Shown: positions 1-8,750, counted from the stretch's first letter. The stretch is DNA of 64,000 nt from CBDHDN01 sp965261585 (GCA_965261585.1 CBDHDN010000062.1:18368-82367); one strand, 5' to 3'. The notes: generated by a model from the letters alone, not told the origin. Made by a program: numbers and translations.

Positions 1-2
1 TG

Positions 3-197
3 CTGACGGTGCCCTGGCTGCGCTGGCTCGCCTGGAACAACGCCTTTCATGCCGAGCACCACAACTCGCCGCAGACACCGTTTCACGCGCTGCCGCGCCT
101 GCACGCCCTGCTGCGCTCGCACTTGGCCGAGGTGCGCAACGGCTATGGCGCGACGCAAGTGGCGCTGATCAGGAACGCACTGGCCAACGCCGGCTAG
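3..197 (+). CDS. Fatty acid desaturase family protein, C-terminal end only
   Basis: The frame is open from the window edge, so only the last 64 codons are visible. The peptide contains FHAEHHNSPQTPFHALPRLH, with the HxxHH-type third histidine box that helps bind the di-iron centre in membrane fatty acid desaturases. It then runs into a short basic tail and stops. The family assignment rests on this single histidine box and the aromatic context around it. Substrate and regiochemistry cannot be judged. The next gene is convergent and begins its stop 2 bp downstream. Confidence 0.6.
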   Translation: MTVPWLRWLAWNNAFHAEHHNSPQTPFHALPRLHALLRSHLAEVRNGYGATQVALIRNALANAG

Positions 198-199
198 GC

Positions 200-994
200 T
201 CAGCCCGCCGGCGTCACTCGCACGTCGATGAGCCTGCTGTCCGGCGTCCGGAAGACGACCGTCGAGTAGTTCTTCGTCACCGAATAGACGACGAGGTAGC
301 GGCCGACCAGATACGCATCGGCATGCAGCGCGTGGGGCGGCGTGTAGATTGCATACCCGAACGGGACTCTGAAGGCGGAGAACAGGTACTCGTCGCCCTC
401 ACTGCGGCCGAACAGCAAGTAGCCGTATGACGCGTCGTCGAGCGGCATGTGCAGATGCGGCCGGTCGTGATACTCGATGAAGGCACCGCCGCCCAACGCC
501 GCCACCTTCAGGTAATGCTCGACGTAGGCCTCGCCGATGCGCACGATCGTGACCGGCAGATTGGCGTCGGTCTCGAACGTGACCGCGCCGCCGACCTCGA
601 TCAATCGCCCGCCATAGGAGGCCAGCGCCTCCCGCGTCGCCGGCGCCTCGGGAATCCGCAGGCTCGGTTGCGCCAGCGTCAGGCGGCCGTAGCCACCGAG
701 GATATTGGCATCGCCGGCGGCCGTATCCTCATCGACGCTCCATTGCCCACGGACCCGGACATGCGGCGGCGCGTCCGAGGACGTCCGTGTCACCGGCGCC
801 TGCCCGGGTCCGTTTTCGATCCGGGTCAGGCTGTCACGGCCAAGGCGATAGCACGCACCCGGTTCGACGTGCCCCTTGATGTCCTCGATCTTCATGTAGG
901 CGCGCGCATCGCCGCCCTGCCGATTGACGACCAGCGTCCCGAGATCCGCGAGGATGTCGTCGGGCAGCTCTCTTATGGTCTTCAGCGGGTCCAT
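200..994 (-). CDS. Hypothetical protein, possible cupin-like fold
   Basis: A 264-aa soluble protein with no signal peptide or membrane segment. I do not recognise the family. The second half is rich in beta-type sequence and contains two histidine clusters, YHDRPHLHMPL near residue 175 and TPPHALHADAY near residue 220. Their spacing resembles the metal-binding motifs of cupins, but this is only a resemblance. The gene lies 18 bp downstream of the antitoxin on the same strand, so it may be read from the same transcript. The good codon composition, matching that of its GC-rich neighbours, supports it being real. Confidence 0.6.
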   Translation of the reverse strand: MDPLKTIRELPDDILADLGTLVVNRQGGDARAYMKIEDIKGHVEPGACYRLGRDSLTRIENGPGQAPVTRTSSDAPPHVRVRGQWSVDEDTAAGDANILGGYGRLTLAQPSLRIPEAPATREALASYGGRLIEVGGAVTFETDANLPVTIVRIGEAYVEHYLKVAALGGGAFIEYHDRPHLHMPLDDASYGYLLFGRSEGDEYLFSAFRVPFGYAIYTPPHALHADAYLVGRYLVVYSVTKNYSTVVFRTPDSRLIDVRVTPAG

Positions 995-1012
995 GCTCGG
1001 TTGGGAGGCTCC

Positions 1013-1372
1013 CTACTCGGCGGCGACGGCGCGACGGACAGCTTGCGGCTCGCTGGCGATTACGCGCAAGTAGTTCCGCGCGGCCTGATCCGGCCTGGAC
1101 CGTCCCTGTTCCCAGTCTCGCACGGTGCCCAGGGGAATGCGAAATACCCGGGCGAAGGCGGCCTGGCTCAACCCGGTCGTCGCGCGGACCGCGCGGGCGT
1201 CGACCGGATGCTGCATCTCCGCCAGCTGGCGCTTGGGCAGTGGATGCGCGTCTGGATCTGACCGGGCCGCAGTCCGCACCTGCGCGTCGCTCATCGCGTC
1301 GACGCGCACCCAGTCGGTGTCGCCCTTTGGAGGCTTTCCAGCGGTGACGCGCATAGTATTCTTCTTGCTCAT
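1013..1372 (-). CDS. HTH antitoxin of a BrnT-type toxin-antitoxin pair
   Basis: A 119-aa protein. The N-terminal half (TDWVRVDAMSDAQVRTAARS, then DPDAHPLP) is the BrnA-like segment that wraps the toxin. The C-terminal half is an XRE/HigA-type helix-turn-helix (GLSQAAFARVFRIPLGTVRD followed by WEQGRSRPD), expected to bind the operon promoter and autorepress. The start chosen is the ATG giving MSKKNTMRV, because upstream in the same frame the peptide is toxin sequence (VLFVVCTERGDAYRI). The toxin gene immediately upstream is broken, so this is probably an orphan antitoxin or transcription factor now. Family assignment is by sequence pattern only. Confidence 0.75.
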   Translation of the reverse strand: MSKKNTMRVTAGKPPKGDTDWVRVDAMSDAQVRTAARSDPDAHPLPKRQLAEMQHPVDARAVRATTGLSQAAFARVFRIPLGTVRDWEQGRSRPDQAARNYLRVIASEPQAVRRAVAAE

Positions 1373-1572
1373 TTTCGTCGTTTTCCTGGCGGGAACGATG
1401 CGATAGGCGTCGCCGCGCTCGGTGCAGACCACAAACAGAACACGATCGCCTGCACCCGCACTTCGCCGTAACCGGAACGGTCGTCCACTCGTTCGATGCG
1501 CAGCGGGTCGAAGAACCGAGCCTGCGACGATGCACATACTACGGGGTTTCGGTAGTCTAGGCAAGTCGACAT
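1369..1572 (-). pseudogene. BrnT-type ribonuclease toxin, truncated and frameshifted
   Basis: One frame reads ARFFDPLRIERVDDRSGYGE, matching the middle of BrnT (DPLxxxxxDxxxxxGE). The rest, VLFVVCTERGDAYRIVPARK, with the hallmark HTERGDxxRIxSAR-like core, is in another frame from about 1450 down to 1375. A third frame holds the usual acidic C-terminus (NEQEEYY). The roughly 30 residues expected at the N-terminus are missing. The gene therefore cannot give a normal 90-aa toxin. It sits directly upstream of, and overlaps, the antitoxin, as expected for brnTA. Loss of the toxin with retention of the antitoxin is a common decay path; a sequencing indel could explain the frameshift but not the missing N-terminus. 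Confidence 0.65.
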
Positions 1573-1599
1573 TGGCCGGGACTTGAGGCGCTATCGGAG

Positions 1600-1783
1600 C
1601 CGGGGAAGTGCTGGTGGTGGATCAGAACAATCCGCTGGCCTCGGAGACGGGGCACTGGAGGCGGTGATCGGCCGACAGGTGCGCAACACCTGATCGACAG
1701 CACCGGCAAGCTAAAGCTGGACGAATGGAACGCCTACCTGCAGCATTCATTCATGGAAACACGACCACACGTTGGACTGCTAG
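1600..1783 (+). pseudogene. Glutamine synthetase C-terminal remnant with several frameshifts
   Basis: Stitching frames together gives ALEAVIGRQVRNT, then LIDSTGKLKLDEWNAYLQH, then WKHDHTLDC and a stop. This follows the end of glutamine synthetase-family proteins, where a helix of the form ALxxxxxxG..LIxxxxxxKxxEWxxYxxxxxxWExxxxL closes the chain. At least two indels are needed (near 1692 and 1750). No N-terminal or catalytic part is found upstream. An intact glutamine synthetase lies 0.9 kb downstream, so this may be the end of a second, lost copy. The assignment is tentative because only about 55 residues are recognisable. Confidence 0.4.
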
Positions 1784-1803
1784 GTACGAGTACTTCTGTT
1801 GTC

Positions 1804-1826
1804 ATTGCCGGGCTTGGCCCGGCAAT
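1804..1826. repeat. Perfect 10-bp-arm palindrome
   Basis: ATTGCCGGGC-TTG-GCCCGGCAAT is a perfect hairpin with a 3-nt loop, 45 bp upstream of the creatininase start. It resembles the short dispersed palindromes found in many alphaproteobacterial intergenic regions. No poly-T follows, so I do not call it an intrinsic terminator. Confidence 0.6.
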
Positions 1827-1870
1827 CCATCGACGCCGGTGCAGCCTCGGTGCCCGGCCCGAGGCCGGAC

Positions 1871-2681
1871 ATGACGACGCCCGGTGGCCAGCCCGTGACT
1901 GACGCCGGCCAACCCGTCCGCTGGGAAGAGCTCAGCTGGGAACAGGTCGGCGCCGTGCGCGACGGCGGCATCGACATGGTCATCCTGCCGGTCGGCGCGA
2001 CCGAGCAGCATGGCCAGCATCTGCCGACCGGCGTCGACACCCTGTCGGCCGTCGCCGTCGCCGAGGGCGCGTCGGCGCGCACCGGCATCCCGGTGCTGCC
2101 GGCGCTTGCCTACGGCTGCTCCCTCGGCCATTCGACGAAGTGGCCGGGCACCCTGCCGCTGCGGCCGGAGACCCTGGCCCGCGTCGCGTTCGAATTGGCC
2201 GAGTGGGTCGCCGCCGCCGGCTTCAAGCGCCTGCTGATGCTGAACGGCCACGTCACGAACTGGGCGCCGCTGCGCTGCGCGCTCGAGAACATCCGCACCG
2301 ACCTGCCGGGCTTTCGCATCGCCTTGCGCTCGCTGTGGGAGCTGTCGAGCGAGGTCTACGACACCTATCACGCCGACGGCGGCACCAACTGGCACGCCAA
2401 CGACGCCGAGACCTCGCTGATGCTGCATCTCAGGCCGGACCTTGTGCAGATGGCTAAGGCGGTCGACGAGCCCGACCGCGCCGCCGGCTGCTTCTTTCTC
2501 CTACACGGTGGACAAGGAGAGCCGCTTCGGCGGCATCGGCAAGCCGCGCCGGGCGACGGCGGCGGCGGGCGCGAAGCTGCTCGACGGCTGCATCGAGGCC
2601 CTGAGCGCGCAGCTGCGGCGCGCCCTCGCAGAGCGTTCGCCGCTCGAGGACTACACCGGGCCGGACATAACGGCGAAATAG
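1871..2681 (+). CDS. Creatininase family protein, with one frameshift
   Basis: Homologues are Zn/Mn-dependent amidohydrolases (creatininase, also MftE- and FAPy-deformylase-like members). Visible motifs are VGATEQHGQHLPTGVD near residues 40-55, with the metal-binding Glu, His and Asp, then LNGHVTNW and WHANDAETS with further ligands. The reading frame is broken at about 2500 in TTTCTCC. Upstream the frame reads EPDRAAGCFF; downstream the expected continuation SYTVDKESRFGGIGKP is in the next frame, ending at 2681. One extra C explains it. The ATG at 1871 is preferred over the upstream TTG at 1799, which would start inside the palindrome. The stop is 22 bp before the glutamine synthetase start, so the two probably form an operon. 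Confidence 0.75.
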
Positions 2682-2703
2682 GCAGGACCCGGGGAATCGC
2701 ACC

Positions 2704-4062
2704 ATGACGGCCCAGCACGAGCCAACCGGAGAGCTGTTTCAGAGCCTGCAGAGCCGCGGCGTCAAGTTCCTGCTGCCGAGCTATGTCGACATGCACGGGG
2801 TGTCGAAGTCGAAGATGGTGCCGCTCGCGCACTATGCCGAGATGATGGCGGGCTCGGAGCTGTGCACCGGCGCCGCCCTCGACGGCGTGCCCCAGGAGAT
2901 CCATGACGAGGAGGTCGCGGCCCACCCCGATGCGGGCTCGTGCATGGTCGTGCCGTGGCGGCCGGAGGTCGCCTGGTTCGCCAGCGACCTGTGGTGCGAG
3001 GGCCAGCCGTTCGCCGCCTGCAGCCGCAACATCCTGAAGCGCGTGCTGGCCCAGGCCGCCGCCGCCGGCTTCGCCTGCAACCTCGGCATCGAGGCCGAAT
3101 TCTTCGTGCTGCGCGACACAGGCGACGGCGGCTACGCACCGATCAGCGACCGCCAGGACCTGGCGAAGCCGGCCTACGACGTCAAGCGCCTGATCGACAA
3201 TCTCGACTGGATCGGCGCCCTGGTCGACGCCATGAACACGCTCGGCTGGGACGTGTACTCGTTCGACCATGAGGACGGCATCGGCCAGTTCGAGATCGAC
3301 TTCGCCTATGCCGACGCGCTGACCATGGCCGACCGCTACGTGTTCTTCCGCTGGATGGCCGGCGAGGTCGCGCGCGCCCGCGGCGGCTTCGCCACGTTCA
3401 TGCCGAAACCGTTCGGCGCCCGTGCCGGCTCCGGCGCCCACTTCAATCTGTCGCTGGCCGACAAGGCGACGGGCGAGAACCTGTTCACCAGCGACGACGA
3501 CCCGCGCGGCTGCCGGCTCTCAGAACGCGGCTATCACTTCATCGGCGGCCTGCTGCGCCACCTGCCGGCGATCAACGCCGTCGTCGCGCCGACGGTGAAC
3601 AGCTACAAGCGCCTGGTCCTGCAGGGCAGCATGTCGGGCTTCACCTGGGCGCCGGTGTTCGTCAGCTACGGCAACAACAATCGCACGAACACGGTGCGCG
3701 TCCCGCTGGCCGGCGGCCGCGTCGAGATCCGCTCCGCCGACAGCACGTGCAACCCCTACCTCGGCACGGCGCTGGCCCTCGCCGCCGGGCTGGAAGGCAT
3801 CGCCCAGGCGATCGACCCCGGCGAGCCCCATCGCGACAACATGTACGAGAAGTCGGCCGAAGAGCTGACGCGGCTCGGCGTCGCTCACCTGCCGCGCACG
3901 CTGGGCGAGGCGATCGGCGCGTTCGAGGCCGACCCGCTGGGCCGCCAGGTCATGGGCGACGCCATGTTCGAGGCCTGGCACACGTACAAGCGCGACGAGT
4001 GGCTCAGCTACATGCACCACGTCAGCGACTGGGAGAAGGACCGCTACCTCAAGTTCTTCTGA
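2704..4062 (+). CDS. Type III glutamine synthetase family (GlnT/PuuA-like)
   Basis: A full-length 452-aa ATP-dependent glutamate-amine ligase. It carries the beta-grasp start (FLLPSYVDMHGVSKSKMVPL), the metal/glutamate-binding IEAEFF near residue 140, the GSGAHFNLSL ATP/metal segment near residue 245, and NNRTNTVRVPLAGGRVEIRS with the catalytic arginines near residue 325. The normal C-terminal helix ends DWEKDRYLKFF. Members of this branch make glutamine or gamma-glutamyl-amines. With creatininase upstream and a class III aminotransferase downstream, a role in amine or guanidino-compound catabolism by gamma-glutamylation is plausible, but that is inference from neighbours. It starts with ATG after a GGGG-rich ribosome-binding site. 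Confidence 0.85.
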   Translation: MTAQHEPTGELFQSLQSRGVKFLLPSYVDMHGVSKSKMVPLAHYAEMMAGSELCTGAALDGVPQEIHDEEVAAHPDAGSCMVVPWRPEVAWFASDLWCEGQPFAACSRNILKRVLAQAAAAGFACNLGIEAEFFVLRDTGDGGYAPISDRQDLAKPAYDVKRLIDNLDWIGALVDAMNTLGWDVYSFDHEDGIGQFEIDFAYADALTMADRYVFFRWMAGEVARARGGFATFMPKPFGARAGSGAHFNLSLADKATGENLFTSDDDPRGCRLSERGYHFIGGLLRHLPAINAVVAPTVNSYKRLVLQGSMSGFTWAPVFVSYGNNNRTNTVRVPLAGGRVEIRSADSTCNPYLGTALALAAGLEGIAQAIDPGEPHRDNMYEKSAEELTRLGVAHLPRTLGEAIGAFEADPLGRQVMGDAMFEAWHTYKRDEWLSYMHHVSDWEKDRYLKFF

Positions 4063-4081
4063 CCCGACAGGGGAGGCCCAG

Positions 4082-4147
4082 ATACAACGAGCCGCCGTCA
4101 TCGGCGCCGGCCTGGTCGGCCGTGTTCGCCGTCGTCGGCAGCGTTAG
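4082..4147 (+). pseudogene. Remnant of a Rossmann-fold dehydrogenase N-terminus
   Basis: IQRAAVIGAGLVGR is the classic GxGxxG start of an NAD-binding domain (3-hydroxyacyl-CoA or carnitine dehydrogenase type). It follows a GGGGAGG ribosome-binding-like sequence 20 bp after the glutamine synthetase stop, then degenerates into arginine codons and stops after 21 codons. The first codon is ATA, so even the start is lost. It looks like the front end of a deleted third gene of this operon; the 3' end of the aminotransferase now abuts it. Confidence 0.45.
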
Positions 4148-5508
4148 GCGAACGGCGTCTCGCGGGCCACGTCGTAGACGGCGCGGGCGGTCGCCTCGAC
4201 GGCGCGGTCGAGGTCGGCGCGGCTCGTGATCAGTGGCGGCGCCAGCTCGATGGCGGTGCCGGTCGCGCAGGCGAGCACGTCAAGCTCGCCCATACGGCGG
4301 GCGACGGCGGCCGGCAGGCCGTCCGGCGGCGGCGCCTTGGTCGCCTTGTCGGCGGTGAAATCGACGGCCTGCCACAGGCCGAGGCCGCGCACCTCGCCGA
4401 CGCGCGGGCTCTCCGCCAGCGCGACCGCCAGCGCGTCCTGGAAATAGGCGCCGTTGTCCCGGGCCTGCGCGATCAGGCCCTCGCGCTCGCAGATCGCGAT
4501 GTTGGCATTGGCCGCCGCGGCGGCCGCGGCGTGGCCGCTGAATGTGTGGACGTGACGGAAGGTCGGCATGGCGTCGGCGATCTCGGCCCGCGTGATGACG
4601 GCGCCCATCGGCACATAGCCGGCGGTCAGCGCCTTGGCCATGGTCATGATGTCGGGCTCGACGCCGAAATGGTCCATCGCAAACCAGGCGCCGGTGCGCC
4701 CGAACCCGGTGATCACCTCGTCGGCGATCAGCAACACCTCGTAGCGGTCGCAGATCTCGCGCACCCGCTGCAGGTAGTTCCGTGGCGGCACCTGCACGCC
4801 GTTCGCCTGCATGATCGGCTCCATCAGAAAGGCGGCGACGTAGTCCGGCCCCTCGTGCTGGATCTGCCGCTCCAGGTACTGGGCGCAGAACGCCGCGTAG
4901 GCGTCCTCGTCCATGCCGAACGGGTTGCGGTAGCGCATCGGCCCGGGGATCAGCGAATAGCCCGGCACGCCGGGCTCGGCGATGTGGCGCGTGCCGAGCC
5001 AGTCGGTTGCCGCCAATGCCCCCATGGTCGCGCCGTGATAGGCGTTCCAGCGGCCGATGATCTTGTGTGCCCGCGGCTTGGCGCCGCGGTTCACGTGGTA
5101 CTGCTTGGCCAGCTTGAGCGCCGCCTCGACGGCCTCCGAGCCGCCCGAGACGAACATGCACTTGGCGAGCCGGCCCGGCGTCAGCGCCGCGAGTTTGCCT
5201 GCCAGCTCGACCGTCGCCGGCACGAAGTTGGCCTGCGTGCCGACATAGTGCACCGCGACCATTTGGTCATAGACCGCCTGGGCGATCTCGGCATTGCCGT
5301 AGCCGAGCGAGTTGGCGCGGGTGTGAGAGCTCATCATGTCGAGGACGCGCCGGCCGTGCACGTCCTCGAGCTCCACCCCCTCGCCCCGCACATAGATCGT
5401 CGGCCCGTCCCGCCGCACGTCCGCCGCGTCGGCCAACGGAAACAGGCAATGCTCGAACGCATCGCGTTCCAGGGGGTGCAGGTTCGCACGGGCATCGGAG
5501 TCGGTCAT
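4144..5508 (-). CDS. Class III PLP-dependent aminotransferase
   Basis: A 454-aa cytosolic aminotransferase of the omega-amino acid/acetylornithine class. The phosphate-binding SGGSEAVEAALK (about 121-132), YHGATMGA (158-165), the cofactor-contacting LLIADEVITGFGRTG (259-273; Asp263) and the Schiff-base Lys292 in MTMAKALTAGYVPMG are all present. Length is normal. ATG at 5508 is chosen; a start seven codons earlier (5529) is also possible. It is convergent with the glutamine synthetase operon. Substrate is not determinable; an omega-amine acceptor reaction fits the neighbourhood. Confidence 0.85.
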   Translation of the reverse strand: MTDSDARANLHPLERDAFEHCLFPLADAADVRRDGPTIYVRGEGVELEDVHGRRVLDMMSSHTRANSLGYGNAEIAQAVYDQMVAVHYVGTQANFVPATVELAGKLAALTPGRLAKCMFVSGGSEAVEAALKLAKQYHVNRGAKPRAHKIIGRWNAYHGATMGALAATDWLGTRHIAEPGVPGYSLIPGPMRYRNPFGMDEDAYAAFCAQYLERQIQHEGPDYVAAFLMEPIMQANGVQVPPRNYLQRVREICDRYEVLLIADEVITGFGRTGAWFAMDHFGVEPDIMTMAKALTAGYVPMGAVITRAEIADAMPTFRHVHTFSGHAAAAAAANANIAICEREGLIAQARDNGAYFQDALAVALAESPRVGEVRGLGLWQAVDFTADKATKAPPPDGLPAAVARRMGELDVLACATGTAIELAPPLITSRADLDRAVEATARAVYDVARETPFA

Positions 5509-5596
5509 GATCGGCCCCTCGCTTTCCACGCTGATCGGCGTCGATATGCAACGCTCACCGACTCCAACCTCATCTTCCTAGGGAAAGGCCCCAAGG

Positions 5597-6550
5597 CTAG
5601 TCCTGGCTGTAGCTCGGCGGCGCGCGCATGATGACGCGCTGCAGAAGCGCGACGGACATCCGCACGCCCTCCAGCGGGTCCATGAGATAATCCTCGTGCT
5701 CGATGCTCAGCGTGTCGTCGTAGCCGACGGCGCGCAAGCCGCGGACGAAGGCGCGCCACCACAGCTCGTCATGGCCGTAGCCCAGGGTCACGTAGTTCCA
5801 GGCGCGCTCGGCCGCGCGGTTGTTTGGCAGGGTCTCGAGCACCGAGTGCTGGGCCGCCGCCGCCTCGATCCGCGTGTCCTTGGCGTGCACGTGGAAGATC
5901 GCGTCGCCGAGGGTGCGGATGACGGCCAGCGGATCGGCGCCCATCCACATCAGGTGGCTGGGGTCAAAGTTGACGCCGACACCCGGGCCAGCGATCTCGC
6001 GCAGCCGCTCCATCGAGCGCGTGTTATAGACGAGCTGGTTGCCGTGGGTCTCGATGGCGATCCGGTGGACGCCCAGATTGCCGGCGAACGCCGCCAGCTC
6101 GCGCCAATAGGGCACCGCCACCTCGTCCCACTGCCAGGCCAGGTGCGCCGCCAGCTCGGGCGGCCAGGACGAGACGATCCAGTTCGGGTTGGCGTCCCCC
6201 GGCGCGCCGGGCAGGCCCGACATCATGACGACCCGGTCGATGTCCATCAGGCTCGCCAGCTGCAGGGTCTTGCGCACGACGGCATCGTGCTGCCGGCCGG
6301 CCTCGCCCGGCGCCAGCTGGTTGCCGGAGCAGTTGAGGGCGCTGATCGCCAGGCCATGGTCCTTGACCCGGGCCACGAACGCGCGCCGCGTCGCCTCGCT
6401 GTCCAGCATCGCGTCCAGCTTCAGGTGGGGACCCAAGGAGAAGTTGCCGCAGCCGAACTCAACCGTGTCGATGCCCATCTCGGCCGCCACGGGCAGCAGC
6501 TCTTCGAACGTCAACCGGCTCAGGCTGTCGGTCGTCAGGCCTATCTTCAC
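5597..6550 (-). CDS. Sugar phosphate isomerase/epimerase (AP-endonuclease-2 family)
   Basis: A 317-aa xylose-isomerase-like TIM barrel. The first strand MKIGLTTDSL, the metal-ligand glutamates in VEFGCGNF and IAIETHGNQ, VNFDPSHLMWMG and the histidine in FHVHAKDTR are in the order expected for the divalent-metal site of this family. Such proteins isomerise or dehydrate sugars and keto-inositols. It is transcribed divergently from cysNC (159 bp between starts) and lies 88 bp upstream of the aminotransferase on the same strand, so a shared transcript is possible. Confidence 0.75.
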   Translation of the reverse strand: MKIGLTTDSLSRLTFEELLPVAAEMGIDTVEFGCGNFSLGPHLKLDAMLDSEATRRAFVARVKDHGLAISALNCSGNQLAPGEAGRQHDAVVRKTLQLASLMDIDRVVMMSGLPGAPGDANPNWIVSSWPPELAAHLAWQWDEVAVPYWRELAAFAGNLGVHRIAIETHGNQLVYNTRSMERLREIAGPGVGVNFDPSHLMWMGADPLAVIRTLGDAIFHVHAKDTRIEAAAAQHSVLETLPNNRAAERAWNYVTLGYGHDELWWRAFVRGLRAVGYDDTLSIEHEDYLMDPLEGVRMSVALLQRVIMRAPPSYSQD

Positions 6551-6708
6551 GTCGCTCCTCCCCGGTAATGCCCCACCACGGTGGGCGCCACCACGTCACC
6601 CGCAGTATAGTGGACGGCGAGGGACGATCAATTTCCCCGGTGGCTTCGCAGAGCCCGTCGAATCTGCTCGAATCGAGTGTAGAAAGCCATGGCCGCACAC
6701 AGCTTCCC

Positions 6709-8586
6709 ATGAACCGCACGTCCATGCGCGAGGTCCTGAGGATCGTCATTGTCGGTCACGTCGACCATGGCAAGTCGACGCTGATCGGTCGGCTGCTGTA
6801 CGACACGCGCTCGCTGCCGGCGGAGCAGATCGCGTCGATCGAGGCGGTCTCGGCGAAGCGCGGCAAGGGCATGGAGTGGGCCTTTCTGCTGGACGCCTTC
6901 CAGGCCGAGCGCGACCAGGGCATCACGATCGACAGCTCGCAGATCCGCTTCACCTCGGACAAGCGGGACTACGTGATCATCGATGCGCCGGGCCATCGTG
7001 AGTTCGTCACGAACATGATCAGCGGCGCCGCCAGCGCCGATGCGGCGCTGCTGGTCGTCGACGCCGGTGAAGGGGTGCGCCAGCAGACGCGCCGGCACGG
7101 CTATCTCTTGCACATGCTGGGCATCCGCCAGGTCGCCGTCATCATCAACAAGATGGACCAGGTCGGCTATGCCGAGCAGCGCTTCCTGGAGCTCGAGCGC
7201 GACATCAACGGCTATCTCGACGGCCTCGGCATCGCCGCGTCGTTCATCGTGCCGGTGTCGGCCTACAACGGGCACAACATCATCGCGCCGGCGGCGGAGA
7301 TGGCCTGGTATGACGGGGTGAGCGTCGTCGAGGCGCTGGATGCGTTCACGCAGCGGCCGGCGCCGGCGCACCTGCCGCTCAGGGTGCCGATCCAGGACGT
7401 CTACAAGTTCGACGAGCGGCGCATCCTGGTCGGCCGTGTCGAGAGCGGCGTGCTGCGGGTCGGCGACACGCTGTTGTTCTCGCCGTCGAACAAGACGTCG
7501 GTGGTGCGCACGCTGGAGACCTGGCACGACGACGTGCCGCCGGTCGAGGCGCCAGTCGAGGCAACGGCGGGCCAGGTCGTCGGCTTCACGCTGGAGGAGC
7601 AGATCTTCGTCGAGCGCGGCGAGATGGCGTCGGACTTGGAGGCGCCGCCGTTCGAGACCAACGTGGCGCGGGCGCACATCTTCTGGCTTGGCCGGGCGCC
7701 CTTGGAAGAGGGCAAGCGCTACGTCATGAAGCAGGCGACGGCGCGCCACGACGTGGTCGTGGAATCGATCGAGACGCTGATCGACACGGACACGCTGAAG
7801 TCGTCGGCGGGGACGCAGGTGGAGCGGCACGGCATCGCCGAGGTGGTGCTGCGCAGCCGCTCGATGCTGGCGGTCGACGAGTACCGCACGAACCCGTCGC
7901 TCGGGCGGTTCATTCTGCTGGACGGCTACGACATCGTCGGCGGCGGGCTGCTCAGGCTCGAGGGCTACCCCGACCAGCGCCAGTCGGTGACGGTCAAGGC
8001 GACGAACCTCACGCCGGTCGAGCACAAGATCACGGCAACGATGCGGGCCCAGCAGACCGGCCACAAGGGCGGCGTGCTGTGGTTCACCGGCCTGTCGGGC
8101 GCCGGCAAGTCGACCCTGGCGTTGGAGTTGGAGCGCCAGCTCTATCGCCGCGGCTATCACGTCTACGTGCTGGACGGCGACAATGTGCGCTCCGGCCTCA
8201 ACGCCAACCTCGGCTTCTCGCCCGAGGACCGGGTCGAGAACATCCGCCGGGTCGGCGAGATCGCGGCGTTGTTCGCCGACGCCGGCCTGATCGTCATCGC
8301 CGCGTTCATCTCGCCCTACCAGTCCGACCGCGAGCGCGCCCGCGCCGCCGCCCCCGGCGCCTTCCACGAGGTCTTCATCAAGTCGGACCTGGCGACCTGC
8401 GAGGGCCGCGACCCCAAAGGCCTGTACGGCAAGGCGCGGCGCGGCGAGATCGCCGACTTCACCGGCATCTCCGCCCCCTACGAGGAACCGCACGACCCCG
8501 ACCTCGTCATCGACACCGCCGCCGCCGACGAGGCGGCCTGCGTCGACCGGCTGGTCGAATACGTTGTGGGGGCCTTCGCGGAGTAG
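6709..8586 (+). CDS. cysNC: CysN-CysC fusion: sulfate adenylyltransferase GTPase subunit / APS kinase
   Basis: A 625-aa bifunctional sulfate-activation enzyme. The N-terminal EF-Tu-like GTPase has G1 GHVDHGKST (16-24), G3 DAPGH (92-96) and G4 NKMD (147-150), followed by beta-barrel domains. The C-terminal APS kinase has P-loop GLSGAGKST (about 462-470), DGDNVR and the FISPY and KGLYGKARRGEI segments. CysN normally drives the CysD ATP-sulfurylase subunit, and fused cysNC almost always sits next to cysD. No cysD is present on either side here: upstream is a divergent isomerase, downstream a defence island. The start is set at ATG 6709 because the upstream in-frame sequence is not family-like; Met at 6724 is an alternative. 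Confidence 0.93.
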   Translation: MNRTSMREVLRIVIVGHVDHGKSTLIGRLLYDTRSLPAEQIASIEAVSAKRGKGMEWAFLLDAFQAERDQGITIDSSQIRFTSDKRDYVIIDAPGHREFVTNMISGAASADAALLVVDAGEGVRQQTRRHGYLLHMLGIRQVAVIINKMDQVGYAEQRFLELERDINGYLDGLGIAASFIVPVSAYNGHNIIAPAAEMAWYDGVSVVEALDAFTQRPAPAHLPLRVPIQDVYKFDERRILVGRVESGVLRVGDTLLFSPSNKTSVVRTLETWHDDVPPVEAPVEATAGQVVGFTLEEQIFVERGEMASDLEAPPFETNVARAHIFWLGRAPLEEGKRYVMKQATARHDVVVESIETLIDTDTLKSSAGTQVERHGIAEVVLRSRSMLAVDEYRTNPSLGRFILLDGYDIVGGGLLRLEGYPDQRQSVTVKATNLTPVEHKITATMRAQQTGHKGGVLWFTGLSGAGKSTLALELERQLYRRGYHVYVLDGDNVRSGLNANLGFSPEDRVENIRRVGEIAALFADAGLIVIAAFISPYQSDRERARAAAPGAFHEVFIKSDLATCEGRDPKGLYGKARRGEIADFTGISAPYEEPHDPDLVIDTAAADEAACVDRLVEYVVGAFAE

Positions 8587-8624
8587 CCTGTATACAAGCT
8601 ACTGGTTTCCCGGTGGTGCGAGCG

Positions 8625-8640
8625 GCTAGGGTCGGCCGGC
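8625..8640 (+). repeat. Left copy of 16-bp direct repeat flanking the defence island
   Basis: GCTAGGGTCGGCCGGC, identical to 14457-14472. Similarity continues imperfectly on both sides (GAGC before; AACCCGGGGAGACGG against AACCGGGGGGAGCGG after). The right copy lies just ahead of the SDR start codon. Together they bracket all four defence genes. Confidence 0.8.
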
Positions 8641-8750
8641 AGAACCCGGGGAGACGGGGGTCGGGGCCGAGACGTCGGTTTGTCCGCCCCTCCTCGTGGT
8701 TCCGTTCTGGCTGTCGAACACAAGCCGGATGAGAAAGCGGAAGAGGATTG

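Noticed and set aside
6628..8493. 621-codon minus-strand frame opposite cysNC
   Set aside because: Shadow frame; cysNC is unmistakable on the plus strand.
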